From contig NW_006498192.1 in assembly GCF_000471905.2 (NCBI RefSeq), positions 1,924,267-1,988,266 of the forward strand: a DNA stretch of 64,000 bases, in the 5' to 3' direction. This stretch comes from Amborella trichopoda. Its lineage: Eukaryota; Streptophyta; Magnoliopsida; Amborellales; Amborellaceae. Shown here in pieces: positions 34,529 to 46,330 of the stretch. Within the stretch, counting starts at the first letter, position 1. The number at the start of each line of letters is the position of its first letter. Position numbers and translations under genes: made by a program. The notes below the pieces were generated by a model. The model made no database searches and was not told where the DNA came from. It saw only the letters and a program-made list of their open reading frames with translations.

Positions 34529-35040
34529 TTGTCTGACTTTCTCGCGGCGCACCCCGTACCGGTAGAATCTCCTTTATCAAGTGACCTCCCTGATGAAGAA
34601 GTATTATGTGTTGACCTTACTCTTGTGTGGGAAATGTACTTCGACAGAGGCTTCCAATCAGATCGAGGACGCACCAGAGTAGTATTCTTGACTCCGAGAG
34701 GAGGAGTATTGCCACTTTCTTTCTCTCTCGCTCAAGCTGGTTCTCATAATGAGGCAGAATATCAGGCCCTCGTAAGAGCACTAAAGATTGTCTTCAATCT
34801 TGACTTGGGGTAGCTTAAGATCTATTGCGACTCTGAGTTGATTATCCGACAACTCAAAGTGGTTTATGCTGTGAGAAAAGACAGTCTCAAGCCTTATCAC
34901 GACAATGCAAAATTGTATATGGCCTAGTTCGAAGACGTATCCCTAAGTCACATCCCTAGAAGGCTAAATTCGCAAGCTGATGCGCTTGCAAAGCTCGGCA
35001 CTACAATTTAGTTATCCTCATCAGGACCCACGCTTGTTTG
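34529..35040 (+). pseudogene. element B second (archaeal-type) RNase H
   Basis: After the ordinary RNase H comes MYFDRGFQSDRGRTRVVFLT, then PRGGVLPLSFSLAQAGSHNE and AEYQALVRALKIVFNLDLG. This is the pattern of the extra archaeal-type RNase H that defines the Tat lineage. Further on is a segment resembling the 'HIPR..N..ADALAKL' end. Broken fossil copy. Confidence 0.8.
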
Positions 35041-35600
35041 GGTGGCATAATGGAGACACATCAAACTGAGAACCGAGGTTGAAGCGGATGACGAGAGAAA
35101 TATCTTCCTCGAGTGTCCCCCTTATTCATTTGGAGCACTTCTATCTGCCAAAGAAGTAATCAAGACTGAACAAGCAATAGCACCTAGTCAAGGAGCTAAG
35201 GGTCAAAATCAAGAACCAGAATTCTTTGACCCAATGTGCATCATAGAATTTGAGCAGGTAGAAGATTGGAGAGAGCCCATCACCAGTTTCCTAAACATGG
35301 TAGGCTCCCTGAATATCATGCCAAACGCAACAGTGTACGTCAAATGTCTACTAAGTATACCCTCATCGAAGGAGATGCTCACTTCAGACGATCGTTTGAT
35401 GGCATTCTTCTTAGATGCATCGATATCGGAGAAGCAAGTAAGAAGCTAGAAGAAGTCTACTCATACATCTATGGACTACACCAGTCTGGTCCTAAGCTCT
35501 ATGAATGAATACGCAGGTTGGGATATTATTGGCCTTCCATGACCTCCGATTCCTTAAGCTACGCTAAAAAGTGTTGAGTATGCCAAATCCCCTTAGAGCT
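35041..35600 (+). pseudogene. element B linker and start of integrase
   Basis: Contains QVEDWREPITSFLN, RSFDGILLRCIDIGEASKKL and a HQSGPKLYE block followed by a GYYWP-like part, the zinc-binding start of integrase as in D. The integrase core is not recognised in this copy. Confidence 0.7.
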
Positions 35601-35629
35601 CCAACTACATGGCGACTCACACAATGGTC

Positions 35630-36740
35630 TAATTGCCCAACCATAAACAGCATGACCATGATCCAAAATATATGACCTTAAACTGTAGCAATGGTCTAAT
35701 AGCACGACCTTAAACTGCATGACCACGGTCCAACCTATATGACCTTAAAGTGTAGTGGAGGTCTAGATGCATGACCTTAAACTGCATGGTCCAAACTATA
35801 TGACCTTAAACTATAGCGATGGCTTAGTTGCACGAACTTAAACTACATGACCATGGTCAAAACTATATGACCTTAAACTGTAGCAAAGGTCTAGATGCAC
35901 GGCCCTAAACTGCATGGTCCAAACTATATGACCTTAAACTTTAGCAATGGTCTAGTCGCACAACCATAAACTGCATGACCATGGTCCAAACTATATGACC
36001 TTAAACTGTAGCAGTGGTCTAGATGCACAATCCTAAACTGCATGGTCCAAACTATATGACCTTAAACTGTAGCGATGGTCTAGTTGCATGACCTTAAACT
36101 GCATGACCATAGTTCAAACAATATGACCTTAAACTATACCGCTGATCTAGATGCACGAGCCTAAACTGCATGGTCTAAACTATATGACCTTAAACTGTAG
36201 AGGAGGTCTAGTGGCACGACCCTAAACTGCACGGTCCATACTATAAGACCCTAAATTGCTCAGCCTCGGCCCACACTGCATGACCTTAAACTGCTCAACC
36301 ACGGTCCAGCTGTATGACCTTAAACCATAGTACACCTCCTAGCTACGTGATGATAAAAGGCTCAGCACCATGGTCCAAACTATATGGCCTTAAACTGTAG
36401 CGAAAGTCTAGTTGCATGGCCCTAAACTGCACGGTCCATACTGGGAGACCCAAACTTGCTCAGCCTTGGTCCGCGCTGCATGACCTTAAACTGCTCAACC
36501 ATGGTCCAGCTGCATGACCTTAAACCATAGTACATGTCTTAGCTGGATGATGATAAAAGGCTCAGCACCATGGTCAAAATTATATGGCCTTAAACTGTAG
36601 TGGAGGTCTAGTTGCATGACCCTAAACTGTGCGGTCCTAGTTGTATGACTTTAAATTGCATAACCACGATTCAGCTGTATGACCTTAAACCATAGTGCAC
36701 GTCCTACTGGCGTGATGATAAACTGCTTCGCACAGGTTTA
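35630..36740 (+). repeat. 3'-region tandem array in element B
   Basis: About thirty degenerate units of 28-35 bp with the core ATGACCTTAAACTG. They alternate between GGTCCAAACTAT-type and GGTCTAGTTGCA-type halves, giving a dimer of about 65 bp. The same family as the arrays in A and D. Confidence 0.9.
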
Positions 36741-37607
36741 GGAGGTATGACCATAAACGTACTCCCACATACGCGGACATGCCTTTACATGCACTTTCAC
36801 GCACGCTTCCCTAACCTATCTGTTAGTGTGCGTGTGCCACCTTCAGTACCCCTCCATTTAGTTCATTCACTTCATCACCATTCCTCATTCCCCAGTGAGT
36901 CTCACCCGTGCTCACAAAATGGTGAACAATCTTGCCATCTATATTCATTATAAGTTAGTGGGTCACCGTCGTCCACTCACATTTCATGCATCATCCATCT
37001 CTCATAGGTAGCCTGGTGTCATTTCCCCTAGTGAGTCAAACCACCACCATACTCACTTCATGGCCTCCACAGACTGCCATTCATCATCACCACGGTCCAG
37101 CTGTATGATCCTAAAAATATAGTACACGTCCTAGCCACATGACTTAAACTATTTCGCACAGGTCTCGAAGGCATGACCCTAAACACGCCTTCATAAAAAA
37201 AAATAAAATGATGAAATAATGGGCATGGTGTATACCTAAACAAGGGAACTCAATGAGTAAAAATGACGGACAAGCATGGTCACTAAACCATGAGTAAGAG
37301 AGTTCCGTAAATAAATAAATAAAAACCAGGGTACGGTGAAAACTCAAAAGGGCACCGTGAGTAAAAATAGAAAATAAAGGTAGACATGACCGAAAGGTCA
37401 TGAGTAAAAGAGCACCGAGTAAAAGGAGGTTGGTGAAAGCCGTCTTTATGACACCACTTCCCTAGTCTAAGTGAAAACCCGCAAAGGGCACCCAAAGCAA
37501 TAAAATCAGCTTGATGCAACATTCGTCTTCACAGGCGGCTTCAGTCAGCACTCCCTTCATCATCAAGACGTCCGATAGGGTGTAGACGTTAAAATCATCC
37601 CTCATCT
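36741..37607 (+). other. element B 3' region, non-array part
   Basis: Shared with A (about 15,350-16,110, opposite strand) and D (56,860-57,320), including CCCCAGTGAGTCTCACC and short ATGAGTAAAA repeats (37,240-37,420). No gene recognised; reading frames here are chance. Confidence 0.65.
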
Positions 37608-38230
37608 TCATTCTTCAGTCCTGGGTGAATAGGTAGCCCAGTTGACATCCTTCTTAAGTCCTGGGTGAACAAGTAGCCCAATCGACATCCTTCTTCTTTC
37701 CTGGGTGAATAGGTAGCACAGTCGACATCTTTCTTTAGTCTTGGGTGAACAGGTAGCCCAGTCGACATCCTTCTTCAGCCCTGGGTGAATAGGTAGCCTA
37801 GTCGACATGCTTCTTCAGTCCTGGGTGAATAAGTAGCCTAGTCGACATCTTTCTTCAGTCCTGGGTGAACAAGTAGCCCAGTCGACATCCTTCTTTAGTC
37901 CTGGGTAAATAGATAGCCCAGTTGACATCCTTCTTATGTCTTGGTTGAACAGGTAGCCCAATTGATATCCTTCATCAGTCTAGGGTAAACAGGTAGCCCA
38001 GTCGACATCCTACTTGAAAAGCTGGGTAACGACCTACCTAGTCAACATCCTTCTTCAAAAGCTGGGTAACGACCTTCTTAGTCAACATCCTTCTTCAAAA
38101 GCTGCATAACGACCTGCTCAGTCAACATCCTTCTTCAAAAGCTGGGTAATGACCTACCCAGTCAACATCCTTCTTCAAAGCTGAGTAACGATCTGCTTAG
38201 CCATCATCCCTTCTTCAAAGCTGGGTAACA
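37608..38230 (+). repeat. 40-bp minisatellite with two variants
   Basis: About 15 units. The first ten or so (37,610-38,020) read TTCTTCAGTCCTGGGTGAAT then AGGTAGCCCAGTCGACATCC. The rest (38,020-38,230) read TTCTTCAAAAGCTGGGTAAC then GACCTACCCAGTCAACATCC. Both are 40 bp and clearly related. Apparent proteins across it are by-products of the repeat. Confidence 0.92.
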
Positions 38231-38686
38231 ACTTGCCCAATTACCTTCTCCTCCACTTATGGACCTTCTCGCCATGCATGAAATGTGCATGCCTCTCTCC
38301 ATTAGTCTAGGTGACAAAGTAGCCTAGTCATCATCCTTCTAAGGTAGGAAATTGACAAAGCTAGAGCAGAACTTATCAGAGATGTCAACTCATCCTACCG
38401 GCAGGACCAGACCTTGGGGATCGACTAATAGAACTTGCTCCCTACTGGACCCAGTAGACGAGACCCATAGTGGTATTCTGATCGTCAAAATAAAACCTGG
38501 TGTAGCAGCAAACAAACGTCGCTAGAAAAGTCTCTTCTCCCCCTAAAGTCTCCAAGGACGGACCCGCGAACAATGGCTCCCTACGTCTGAGCAGCCTAGT
38601 TACACCATTACGTGAATCTCCTCGGCATTCATCTGGTCCTGTGGTCCTTCTCGCTTCTCTTGAAGCACAACATTCGGTGGAGCAAG
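38231..38686 (+). other. element B sequence before the 3' LTR
   Basis: Matches the same position in D (57,780-58,081) and A (14,416-14,720, opposite strand). It ends CATTCGGTGGAGCAAG, the purine-rich stretch before the LTR. No gene seen. Confidence 0.65.
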
Positions 38687-41368
38687 TTTCGAACGTATTT
38701 TTCAGCACCTTGGTCCCTAAAAGGAAGAAGGTCAATAAAAGCCTACAAAAATAGTGGAAATTCTTGACAGTCCCAGAATGTCCCCAGAACTGGTCAAGAT
38801 CTTTATAAGCACTTCAAAAGGCCACTTTCCAATTTTCATTACGATCAGACATGTCTAAGGCCATGAACGCAAAGAAACAATTTTCGAAAAATTTGCCTCT
38901 AGCACCCTAAAACGGATCCAATAACTGGAACTACATTTTCAGTGCATCAAACAATTGTGGGGACCACCGCCATTGGATCCGACACAGTCGCAAATCCTCA
39001 TGGGCCAAGTTTCATCTTAATCAGACACTCCAGGACAAAGATATGAGCAAAATATTGAAATAGAAGAGGCCGCACACTATTTTTGTGTGGCCTCATTGCA
39101 CTGAAACACCATTAAAGGTGGTTATTTTCACAGTCACGAGCAGCCACTTTCAGGGCCCATATCTCACTCGATCCTAGTCGGATCGCTCTCAAATTTTGTG
39201 AGCATATTCGTCTCTTCGAGACGAGCGTTTTGATTTGTGGTACGCTCCGTGACGATATCCGAGCAAGGAAAAAGGTGGAGAGAAATTGTTGATCCATGAA
39301 GAAGTTGCGAATATTCAGTAGCGACACGCCTCGCTTGATGGACCAAATCACGACGCTCATGCAACGGATCAACGTAAAACTAATTCCATTGTGTGCAGAA
39401 GGTACAGGGCTATTATTGGTCCGGACCTCGTGCATAATGGACGGTCATGTTTCATGCACGAAGCCGACGAAGTGACTATAATTTCAACGCCGGATTCCAG
39501 ATTCTGGACAAAACTCAAAAGTGGTGAAATCTTCGTTTGGGCTCCAAATAACGTTCCGTTTGTTACCATGCGATCGTGACGGCATGCTTAGTGCACCGCG
39601 ATGAAGAAATCACAGAAAAATATCAAGGAACGAGCGCATCATAGATCCAAAGTTTTCAAGATTCAAGCAAATTTCAAGTCGCGTGATCATGGTTTGAAGC
39701 ACGATCCATGGCTCGAAATTGGCACCCAATCGATTGTCATGTCGAGCCTTACAAGAAAATAATCATCTTTCAATCAAACGGGCATCAGACCAACCTTGGA
39801 TTTGTCATGGAAGATCACGTAAGTTCTAAGTCAACAGCAGTGACTGTTCTGAAATTCCACCAACTGGTTTTCTCTCTCTTCTTCTATCAGTCGATGAGGC
39901 TTAACATTGGTTGGTTTTCTCTCTCTTCTTCTGTCAGTCGGTGAGACTTAACACTGGTTGGTTTTCTCTCTCTTTTTCTGTCAGTCGATGACGCTTAACG
40001 TCGATCAGTTTTCTCTCTCTTCTTTTGCCAGTCAGCGAGCCTTAGCACCTGTTGGTTCTTCCTTTCTTCTGTCACAACCGACGAGAGTTAGCACCAGTTT
40101 GTTTTCTCTCTCTTCTTTTGTCAGTCAGTGAGACTTAACATCGGTTGGTTTTCTCTCTCTGCTTCTGTCAATTCACGAGGCTTAGCGTCTGTTGGTTTTC
40201 TCTCTCTTCTTCTATCAATTCGCGAGATCTAGTGCTAGTTGGTATTGTCTCTCTTCTTTTGTCAGTTGGTGAGACCTAGTGCCGGTTGGTTTCTCTCTCT
40301 TCTTCTATCAGTCGGTGAGGCTTGACACCGATTGATTTTCTCTCTCTTCTTTTGTCAGTCGGTGAGACCTAGTGCTGACTAATTTTCTCTCTTTTCCTCT
40401 GTCAATTGACGAGACCTAGCGCTGACTAGTTTCTCTCTTTCTCTGTCAGTCGGCAAGACCTAGCACTGACTGGTTTTCTCTCTTTTCTCTTGTCAGTCGG
40501 TGAAGCCTCACGTCGACTAGATTTCTTTCTCTTCCTTCTCAACGCAGTCGGCAATGGTTGACCCCGACTGTGCCTTCCTTCTCTCTCTCTCCCTAATTCT
40601 CTTGTCTTTCATATTCTTCTCATCCTTTCTTCTCCCTTCTTCCTTCTTTCCCTTCTTCTCTTTTTATTCTCTCCTCATAGCCTTAATGTTGCTATTCTTT
40701 CGTTTGACTTAGAGGGATTGAGATTATCCCCTCATGGTAGTCCTGTCGTCTAGCCGTAATGTTGTTGTACCAGGTTTACTTGGCCCGCATTATTGCCACG
40801 ACAGACTGACCTTCGTGCCTAGTTAGTTGGTATTGGTAACGACATTTAGTAGTAATCTTGTGAGCCAGTCTTAGTTACCGAGCCCATTTATTACCACATC
40901 GGGCCAATTATCCATCAGCCTAGTCACCGCTTTAATCCTCTCACTTAGTCGAATTCTTCTCTCCCCCGTCTTCCTTCTCTTCTTCTTTTTGAATGTGCAT
41001 GCTTGTGTACGTTCATCAAAGAGGAAAAGGGTGAGGTCTGACCCACTTGTTTTATAACCTTTACCATATATGTGTGTGATTGCAGAAAAGAAGAAAACAA
41101 GAAGAATACAAGTCAAGGGAGACGATTCCAAACCAGTTTTATTACTGGGGGGCTTCTTCGTGATCTAAGAGGATGCCCATGCAAGCCAACCCGAGTGAGT
41201 CCTGAACCCACCTTAAAATTCCTCTCTCACCAGTTGGTAATACCTACCCCCATTTTCGAATGGGGTTCCTAAGAGAGCAATCTTGAAATGTCTCGGGTCT
41301 TCTCTCGAAACCCTAGATGTGTGCTGGCGATCATTCAAGATCCGAGGGTGAGATCGAGGACCTAACCA
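38687..41368 (+). repeat. element B 3' LTR
   Basis: Starts TTCGAACGTATTTTTCAGC and ends CCTAACCA. It matches the 5' LTR and carries the 47-bp minisatellite (39,862-40,560, about 14 copies). It is shorter than the 5' LTR by about 0.95 kb, partly through repeat number. Confidence 0.85.
39862..40560. repeat. 47-bp minisatellite in element B 3' LTR
   Basis: About 14 copies of the unit described for 27,296-28,370. The different copy number in the paired LTR shows change after insertion. Confidence 0.85.
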
Positions 41369-42802
41369 GCAGTAACCACCGCACAGGGCTCATGGAGCTC
41401 TTCTTCAGGCTTCATCGTCTGAAGGGGGTAGAAGGGATTTAGCTGAAGAGGGTCATCAGAATTGGTTGTTTTGACTGCCTTGGTCACATCCCTAGTCAAA
41501 ATTTGCAAACCTCTATCATGTTTAGCCTTGAGATTTTGATGGACCTGGCACCAAAACTGCAATATAGGTTGCGACTGGTCAGCTCTTCTTACACAGGAGA
41601 GAGCTGTCTCCATCAGGTGCGAGAATGGATGAGGGCAAGGAACTGGAGTTATCTTGGGCCAGGGAGGATGAAGGGCTGGATCTTCCATTAGGTTTATGCC
41701 CCGAGGTCTCTTATGAGCTTCAGAGACATGACCAAAGTGATGAGGCTGGTTCAGGATGGTACTCTTGGGGAAAACCTTCAAGTGTCAAGGCTAAAGGTGC
41801 TTTCTCCGTGAAGGAGGAGTGGGCCAAAGTAGAATTACGTCGTGAGAAAGCCTGAGTCTAAGGTGAGAGGACGTCTGTGATGGTGACGTGTGTCCGGCCC
41901 CAAAAGAATGATTACGGAAGACCTGGGGGTCAGCCTGGGCTCGTGCAAGTGATCTGGCCTTGGGAGGTCAAGAACTACGAGCAAGTGTCTGTAAGAGAAC
42001 AAGTGTAGGCCTGCCCCTTACAAGGTGAGCTTGTGTGTGCAGAGTAAGAGGACGAGGGGGTCGTCTCCTATGTACTCGGGTTGGCATAACAATGGCATTG
42101 CCCTGAGCGGTGGGATGCATATGAGTAGCGTTCACAGGACGTGGCCTTGGAAGGTTCGATCTTGGACATAGATTCGAGATAACAGAAAGGTTGCCTTGAG
42201 GTGTGACTCGAGTGGGTAACCCATGAGCCTTGTGGTGTGTGTGAAGGGTGGAGACCATGGGATTTCCTCCTCGATGTGTTGAGCCTTTAGGGATAGAGAC
42301 CAATGGTGCACAAATATGGGGGGTAGCTTATATCGACCCACAAAAGCAATGGTAGTATTTTCCTTTTGCAGAAAGTGACTGGACAGCCTTCCAACATACC
42401 TCAGGAACACGACCAACAAGTGACTTGTCGGTGGCTGAGGGCATGCTGTGTGGGACAAGAGAACTGCTACCGATGCAGGGCACCTTGGTGGAGTTTCCAC
42501 CAGAGCAAGGAGATGGGGAGTGACAGACCTTTAGCTCCCGCCTCATACCGGTCCAGGTTAAGACCAGGGAGATAGACAAGGGGTCAAAAGGATCGTTGGG
42601 AACGAAATCTAAGGAACTTGTTCCCTAGGGACACTCTCGAATGCGGGGATAAGAAAATCCCCGATCTGGATAAATGGGTTTCAGAACTCGCAAGCCATAA
42701 ATAAAATGTGAAAAGATAAGGAAAGCATATAATAAAATAAGAAACTAGCCAAACAAGAACTATCCGACTAAGGGGTAGTAAGTCCCTAATGGAGTTGCAA
42801 GC
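41369..42802 (-). pseudogene. element A leader region and frame, part right of element B
   Basis: Between A's 5' LTR and the B insertion. From the LTR: primer site (42,782-42,802, minus), then leader segments METPPRCPASVAVLLSHTAC, MVSIPKGSTHRGGN, HTHHKAHGLPTRVTPQGN (41,968-42,303) and MKVFPKSTILNQPHHFG, HKRPRGINLMED (41,362-41,781). They align with B's leader at the protein level. No known domain. Fossil copy. Confidence 0.65.
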
Positions 42803-44175
42803 TGGTTAGGTTCCTCGATCTCGCACTTCAGATCCTTTTGGGAATCGGCAGCATGCGTCTCGGGTTTTAGAGGAGACCCGGGACATTTTTGAGATCGCTC
42901 TTTCGGGAACCTCATTCGAGAATGGGGGTAGGTGTTACCGACCGGTGAGAGGAATTTAAGGTGGGTTCGAGACTTACTCGGACTGGCTCACGTGATCACC
43001 CTCTTAGATCATGAAAAAGCCCTCCAGTAATAAAACTGCTTCAGAATCACCTCCTTTGGCTTGTATTCTTCTTGTTTGTCAATAACTTCAGCAAGGATGG
43101 AAATTTTGTTGAATCAATAAAAAATGAACCGAAGCTCCTTATAATTTAGCTTTGCATGTTTATATAGAGTTGGGCTAAAACATGGGTGTACGCTCAAAAG
43201 CTAGCTAGAATTGAAGATAATTACAATTTAATTGAATTTAAATAAATTCTAAAAATGGCTTCAAAAGAACTATTTTACCCCTGCCTAACAATATGTGAAA
43301 ATCCAGAACAGTCCCTGCTGCTGCCCTAGAACTTGCGTGATCTTTCGTGGCTGACCCAGGGTCGTTTTATGCTCGTTTGATCGAAAGATTATTGTGTTCT
43401 TGTAGGGATCGGCATGGTGATCATTTTGATACCAACTTCGAGCCATGAATCATGCTTTTGAGCCATGATCATGAAACTTGAATTTTGGATTAATCTTGAA
43501 AACTTTGGATGGATTGTGTACTTGTTCCTTGATGTTTATTCCTTATTTCTTCATTGAAACACACTGAGCATGCCGTCACGATCATGTTGCAACAAACGTA
43601 GCTGGATTTCGTGTCCACACGAAGATTTTGTTGTTTTGAGTTTTTGACCGGAATCTTGAAATTCGGTGGCTGGAATTTATAATAGCTTTGACACCTTCAT
43701 GTGTTAAATCTAGCTGATCATCATACGTGAAATGGCCTCAGACCTCACACGCATAATGCAATTGGTTTTGTGCCGATCGGGTATGCGAGCGTCGTGATAT
43801 GGCTGCTCGAAAGAGGCATCCTACTGTAGAAGTTTTTGCAAATTCCTTGCTAAAACATGACCCATAGGGGTTTTCGACCATGGCAGATCTAATGGAGTGG
43901 TCCCAAAGTTGTTTTACGTGCCAAAATTATTGCTCTGGTTACAGGATCCATTTGCTGGAGCTAGAGACTGATTTCATTGAAATTGATTCTTTGAGTTCAT
44001 TACCTTAAACATGTGTAATCGTGATGAAACTTGGCAGGTGGTAGTTTGAAGTGCTGATGAAGATCTTGACCAATTCTAGGGCAATTCTGAGACAGTTGAG
44101 AATTTCCACTGTTTCGTAGGCTTTATTGACTTGCTTCCTATCAGGGACCAAGGTGTTGAAAAATACGTTCAAACG
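42803..44175 (-). repeat. element A 5' LTR (short form)
   Basis: A short LTR of about 1.37 kb. On the minus strand it begins near 44,175 (GTTTGAACGTATTTTTC) and ends CCTAACCA at 42,803, next to the primer site. It matches 12,871-14,415. Its right edge falls inside element C, as a normal insertion would. Confidence 0.85.
43159..43166 (-). promoter_or_regulatory. LTR TATA box, element A
   Basis: TATATAAA on the minus strand, in the same context as the TATA box of B (26,850) and the other A LTR (13,101-13,108). Confidence 0.55.
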
Positions 44176-44531
44176 AACATTTCTTCAACGTCATCATGAG
44201 ATGAGCATCTCGTCTTTCTCACAGGCTTCCAATCATCATCCTTTGAATTTTCTGACGCTGAAAGATCTATGAAAGAGTACTTGACAACGGCCTAGGGTGT
44301 CAGCTACAGGGAACGGTATTTTTTCAGCATAGACCGTGTGTTGTCTTCCATCTCAGCTATATTTGAAGCACTAGTAAAGAGTGGAGGGCACTACCCGCTG
44401 ATCGTGAAGCCAAGGACAAACAAGCAGGACGTTGTAAGATGTATCGGTGTCAATTATATGAAACTGAGCGTAATCGTTGAGGTCATTACTCTTGAGACGA
44501 AAGTGCACTGTGCCAGCTGGTTTCTCTCCTG

Positions 44532-45030
44532 ATTAGTTGAAACCTTGCATGATGATGTGGGTAGGAGTGAGGTTGTCAAACCCTAATCCCAATCGGGTGA
44601 GGATCCTTCTTGGGATCAGGTTGACTGCTGACCCTCCATTCAGCATGATCCGGTCGATAGGGCAGGCGTGGAGTTCACCATTCACAAAGAGGGGGCGATT
44701 ATGGAATTTGCCTCCCAAGTGAAGATCATCTTCGGAAAAGGAGATTGTCAGGCACCCACACAGGATGGCTGGGTCAACGTCAATAGGCTCCACTTCACTC
44801 TTGTACACCTCTGAGTTAGAAAGAGCTTGAACAATAGCGATACGATAGTCTCTAGCTAGCAGGAGGGCATCATAGATACTTAAAAGCACTGAAAGCTTCC
44901 TCAAGTTCCCAATTACGTTGTATTTCACTTTGTCCTCATTAGTCTTATATGTTCCTGATCCATTCAGTGGTGTGGGTGGTAGGGTAGGTTTAGGAACAGG
45001 CTTTAGTTGATTTTTGATTTGTGGCACTGG
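44532..45030 (-). pseudogene. element C protease region
   Basis: A retropepsin-like segment: NRPLFVNGELHACPIDRIML, then NGGSAVNLIPRRILTRLGLG and a THIIMQGFN end. This corresponds to the aspartic protease that cuts Gag-Pol in Tat elements. Upstream in the same stretch is VLLSIYDALLLARDYRIAI. Fossil copy. Confidence 0.75.
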
Positions 45031-46330
45031 CTGCCTTTGTTGCTCAGTCAGTGCGGTCTGGGTTGATGGGGAAGTGATAGGAACTCGTATTAAGGAGGTA
45101 TATGTTTAAGGTTTAGGCTTAAGGGAAAGTGAAGGATCAGGAAATTTGAGGACCTTGATCTTTTAAGGTGTGAGCTGTAGCTTCTTCCCCGATCTTAGAA
45201 CCATCTACCCCGCATTGGCTGGTACTTCCAAGATCTGCACCACGTGGGAGACTTCTTTGGAAGAGGAACTCAAAGATGGTTCGATTTTAGCTTGAGAGGT
45301 TAGGGCGTCGGCGACTGTCGAGAATCCTGCCGCCTAGGCCAGCATATCTCTGAGGCACTCTTACTACAACTTGCTGAGGCTGGTCCCCCCGAGCTCTCTG
45401 TTTACAATGTCGAAGTCTTGGCACTGTTGAGTTGCACCTATGGAGAAAATAGAGGAGGAGAGAGGAGAACAAGAGTTAGAACGTTCCGGGCAACTTTTTA
45501 CGTCGTCGCCGGAGTTGGACGTTTGCAGGGGCTATTTTAGGTCTTGCCTCGACTTTGACTATTATGGGTGCTTTTAACATCGTCAACGATATTGGAGGTA
45601 TCCCAGCTGCTGGTGACTCAGGGATGATCGCTCGATTGGATGAAAGGATAAGGCGAGTTGTGCCTGGGACGAAGTCTTACAAGGTCGGTAGTGGAGGAAG
45701 GGGCCTAAGGAATTCTTCCTTGACTGGTGGCTGAGGGATGCGACTCTTTTAGCAAGCTGACCTAGGTGCACACCATCTCCTTCTGGATTCTTGATGGGGT
45801 GTTTGGACCACCCTCTCTAGCTGGTGAGTAGTCCTAGCTTGATGGACCGTTTCACGCTCAGGGATTTGAGCCTACTTAGTCCATGGTAGACTTCTTATGG
45901 CTTAGAGTTTGAGGGCTCTGAAGAGTCTAGTGTATGCTCATGAGGGACTTGTAGTGTGACTTCCTCTTGAACGGGTGCGATAGCCTGGACACGTTCTTGG
46001 AGAACCGCACAAACGATGTGGCTTTGCTGGACTTTCACTGTGACTATAGCTTCGAGCCCAGAGCACTTGTTGAGTTCGTGGCCCCATACTTTGTGATATG
46101 GGCACCAGAGATTTTTCGTGCCTTGGGCAAGATGCCTTGACTACCTGGAGGGCTTGGGAGTGACAAGACCCTGTTGGAGGATTGCCTCGAAGAGGGCCTG
46201 CAGATGGTCTTGCTCAATATTTTGCTGGGCTTGAGTCAGGGGGCCTTCTTGCACAAGCGGAAGAGGGACTTGAGGGTGTCCTCCTAGGTAACCTAGAACT
46301 TCCTGACAGTGCTGCATCTACTCTACTAAG
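45031..46330 (-). pseudogene. element C gag-protease spacer
   Basis: Counterpart of the Ser/Pro/Asp-rich spacer in A and B, found by position and by scattered matches. No domain recognised. Confidence 0.5.

Larger units (their letters stand above)
25573..41368 (+). mobile_element. Tat/Ogre-type LTR element B, inserted in element A
   Basis: A plus-strand Tat-lineage element of about 15.8 kb with both LTRs (25,573-29,200 and 38,687-41,368), primer site, leader frame, gag, RT, RNase H, second RNase H, the start of integrase, and a long repeat-rich 3' region. It is broken, with many breaks. The two LTRs differ in length and, by eye, at roughly one base in seven to ten where they align. That suggests an insertion millions of years old. 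Both ends abut adjacent parts of the A leader. The flanks (ACAGC at left, CCAGC/GCAGT at right) allow only a decayed target duplication. Confidence 0.85.
12871..44175 (-). mobile_element. Tat/Ogre-type LTR element A, interrupted by element B
   Basis: A minus-strand Ty3/gypsy element of the Tat lineage: 3' LTR at 12,871-14,415, 3' region with tandem repeats, integrase, extra RNase H, RT/RNase H, gag, leader region, primer site and 5' LTR at 42,803-44,175. Element B (25,573-41,368) sits in its leader; the A sequence on either side of B reads continuously when compared with B's own leader. It is a fossil with many breaks (a dozen or more). A is older than B, which lies in it, and younger than C, in which its 5' LTR ends cleanly. 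Confidence 0.8.

Noticed and set aside
35630-36740. CRISPR-like array with short conserved cores
   Set aside because: The spacers are themselves repeats of a few types; it is a satellite-like array in a retrotransposon 3' region.
37608-37808. Repetitive 66-codon frame with HPGLKKDV-type units
   Set aside because: A 40-bp repeat cycles through three frames; the protein pattern is a by-product of the array.
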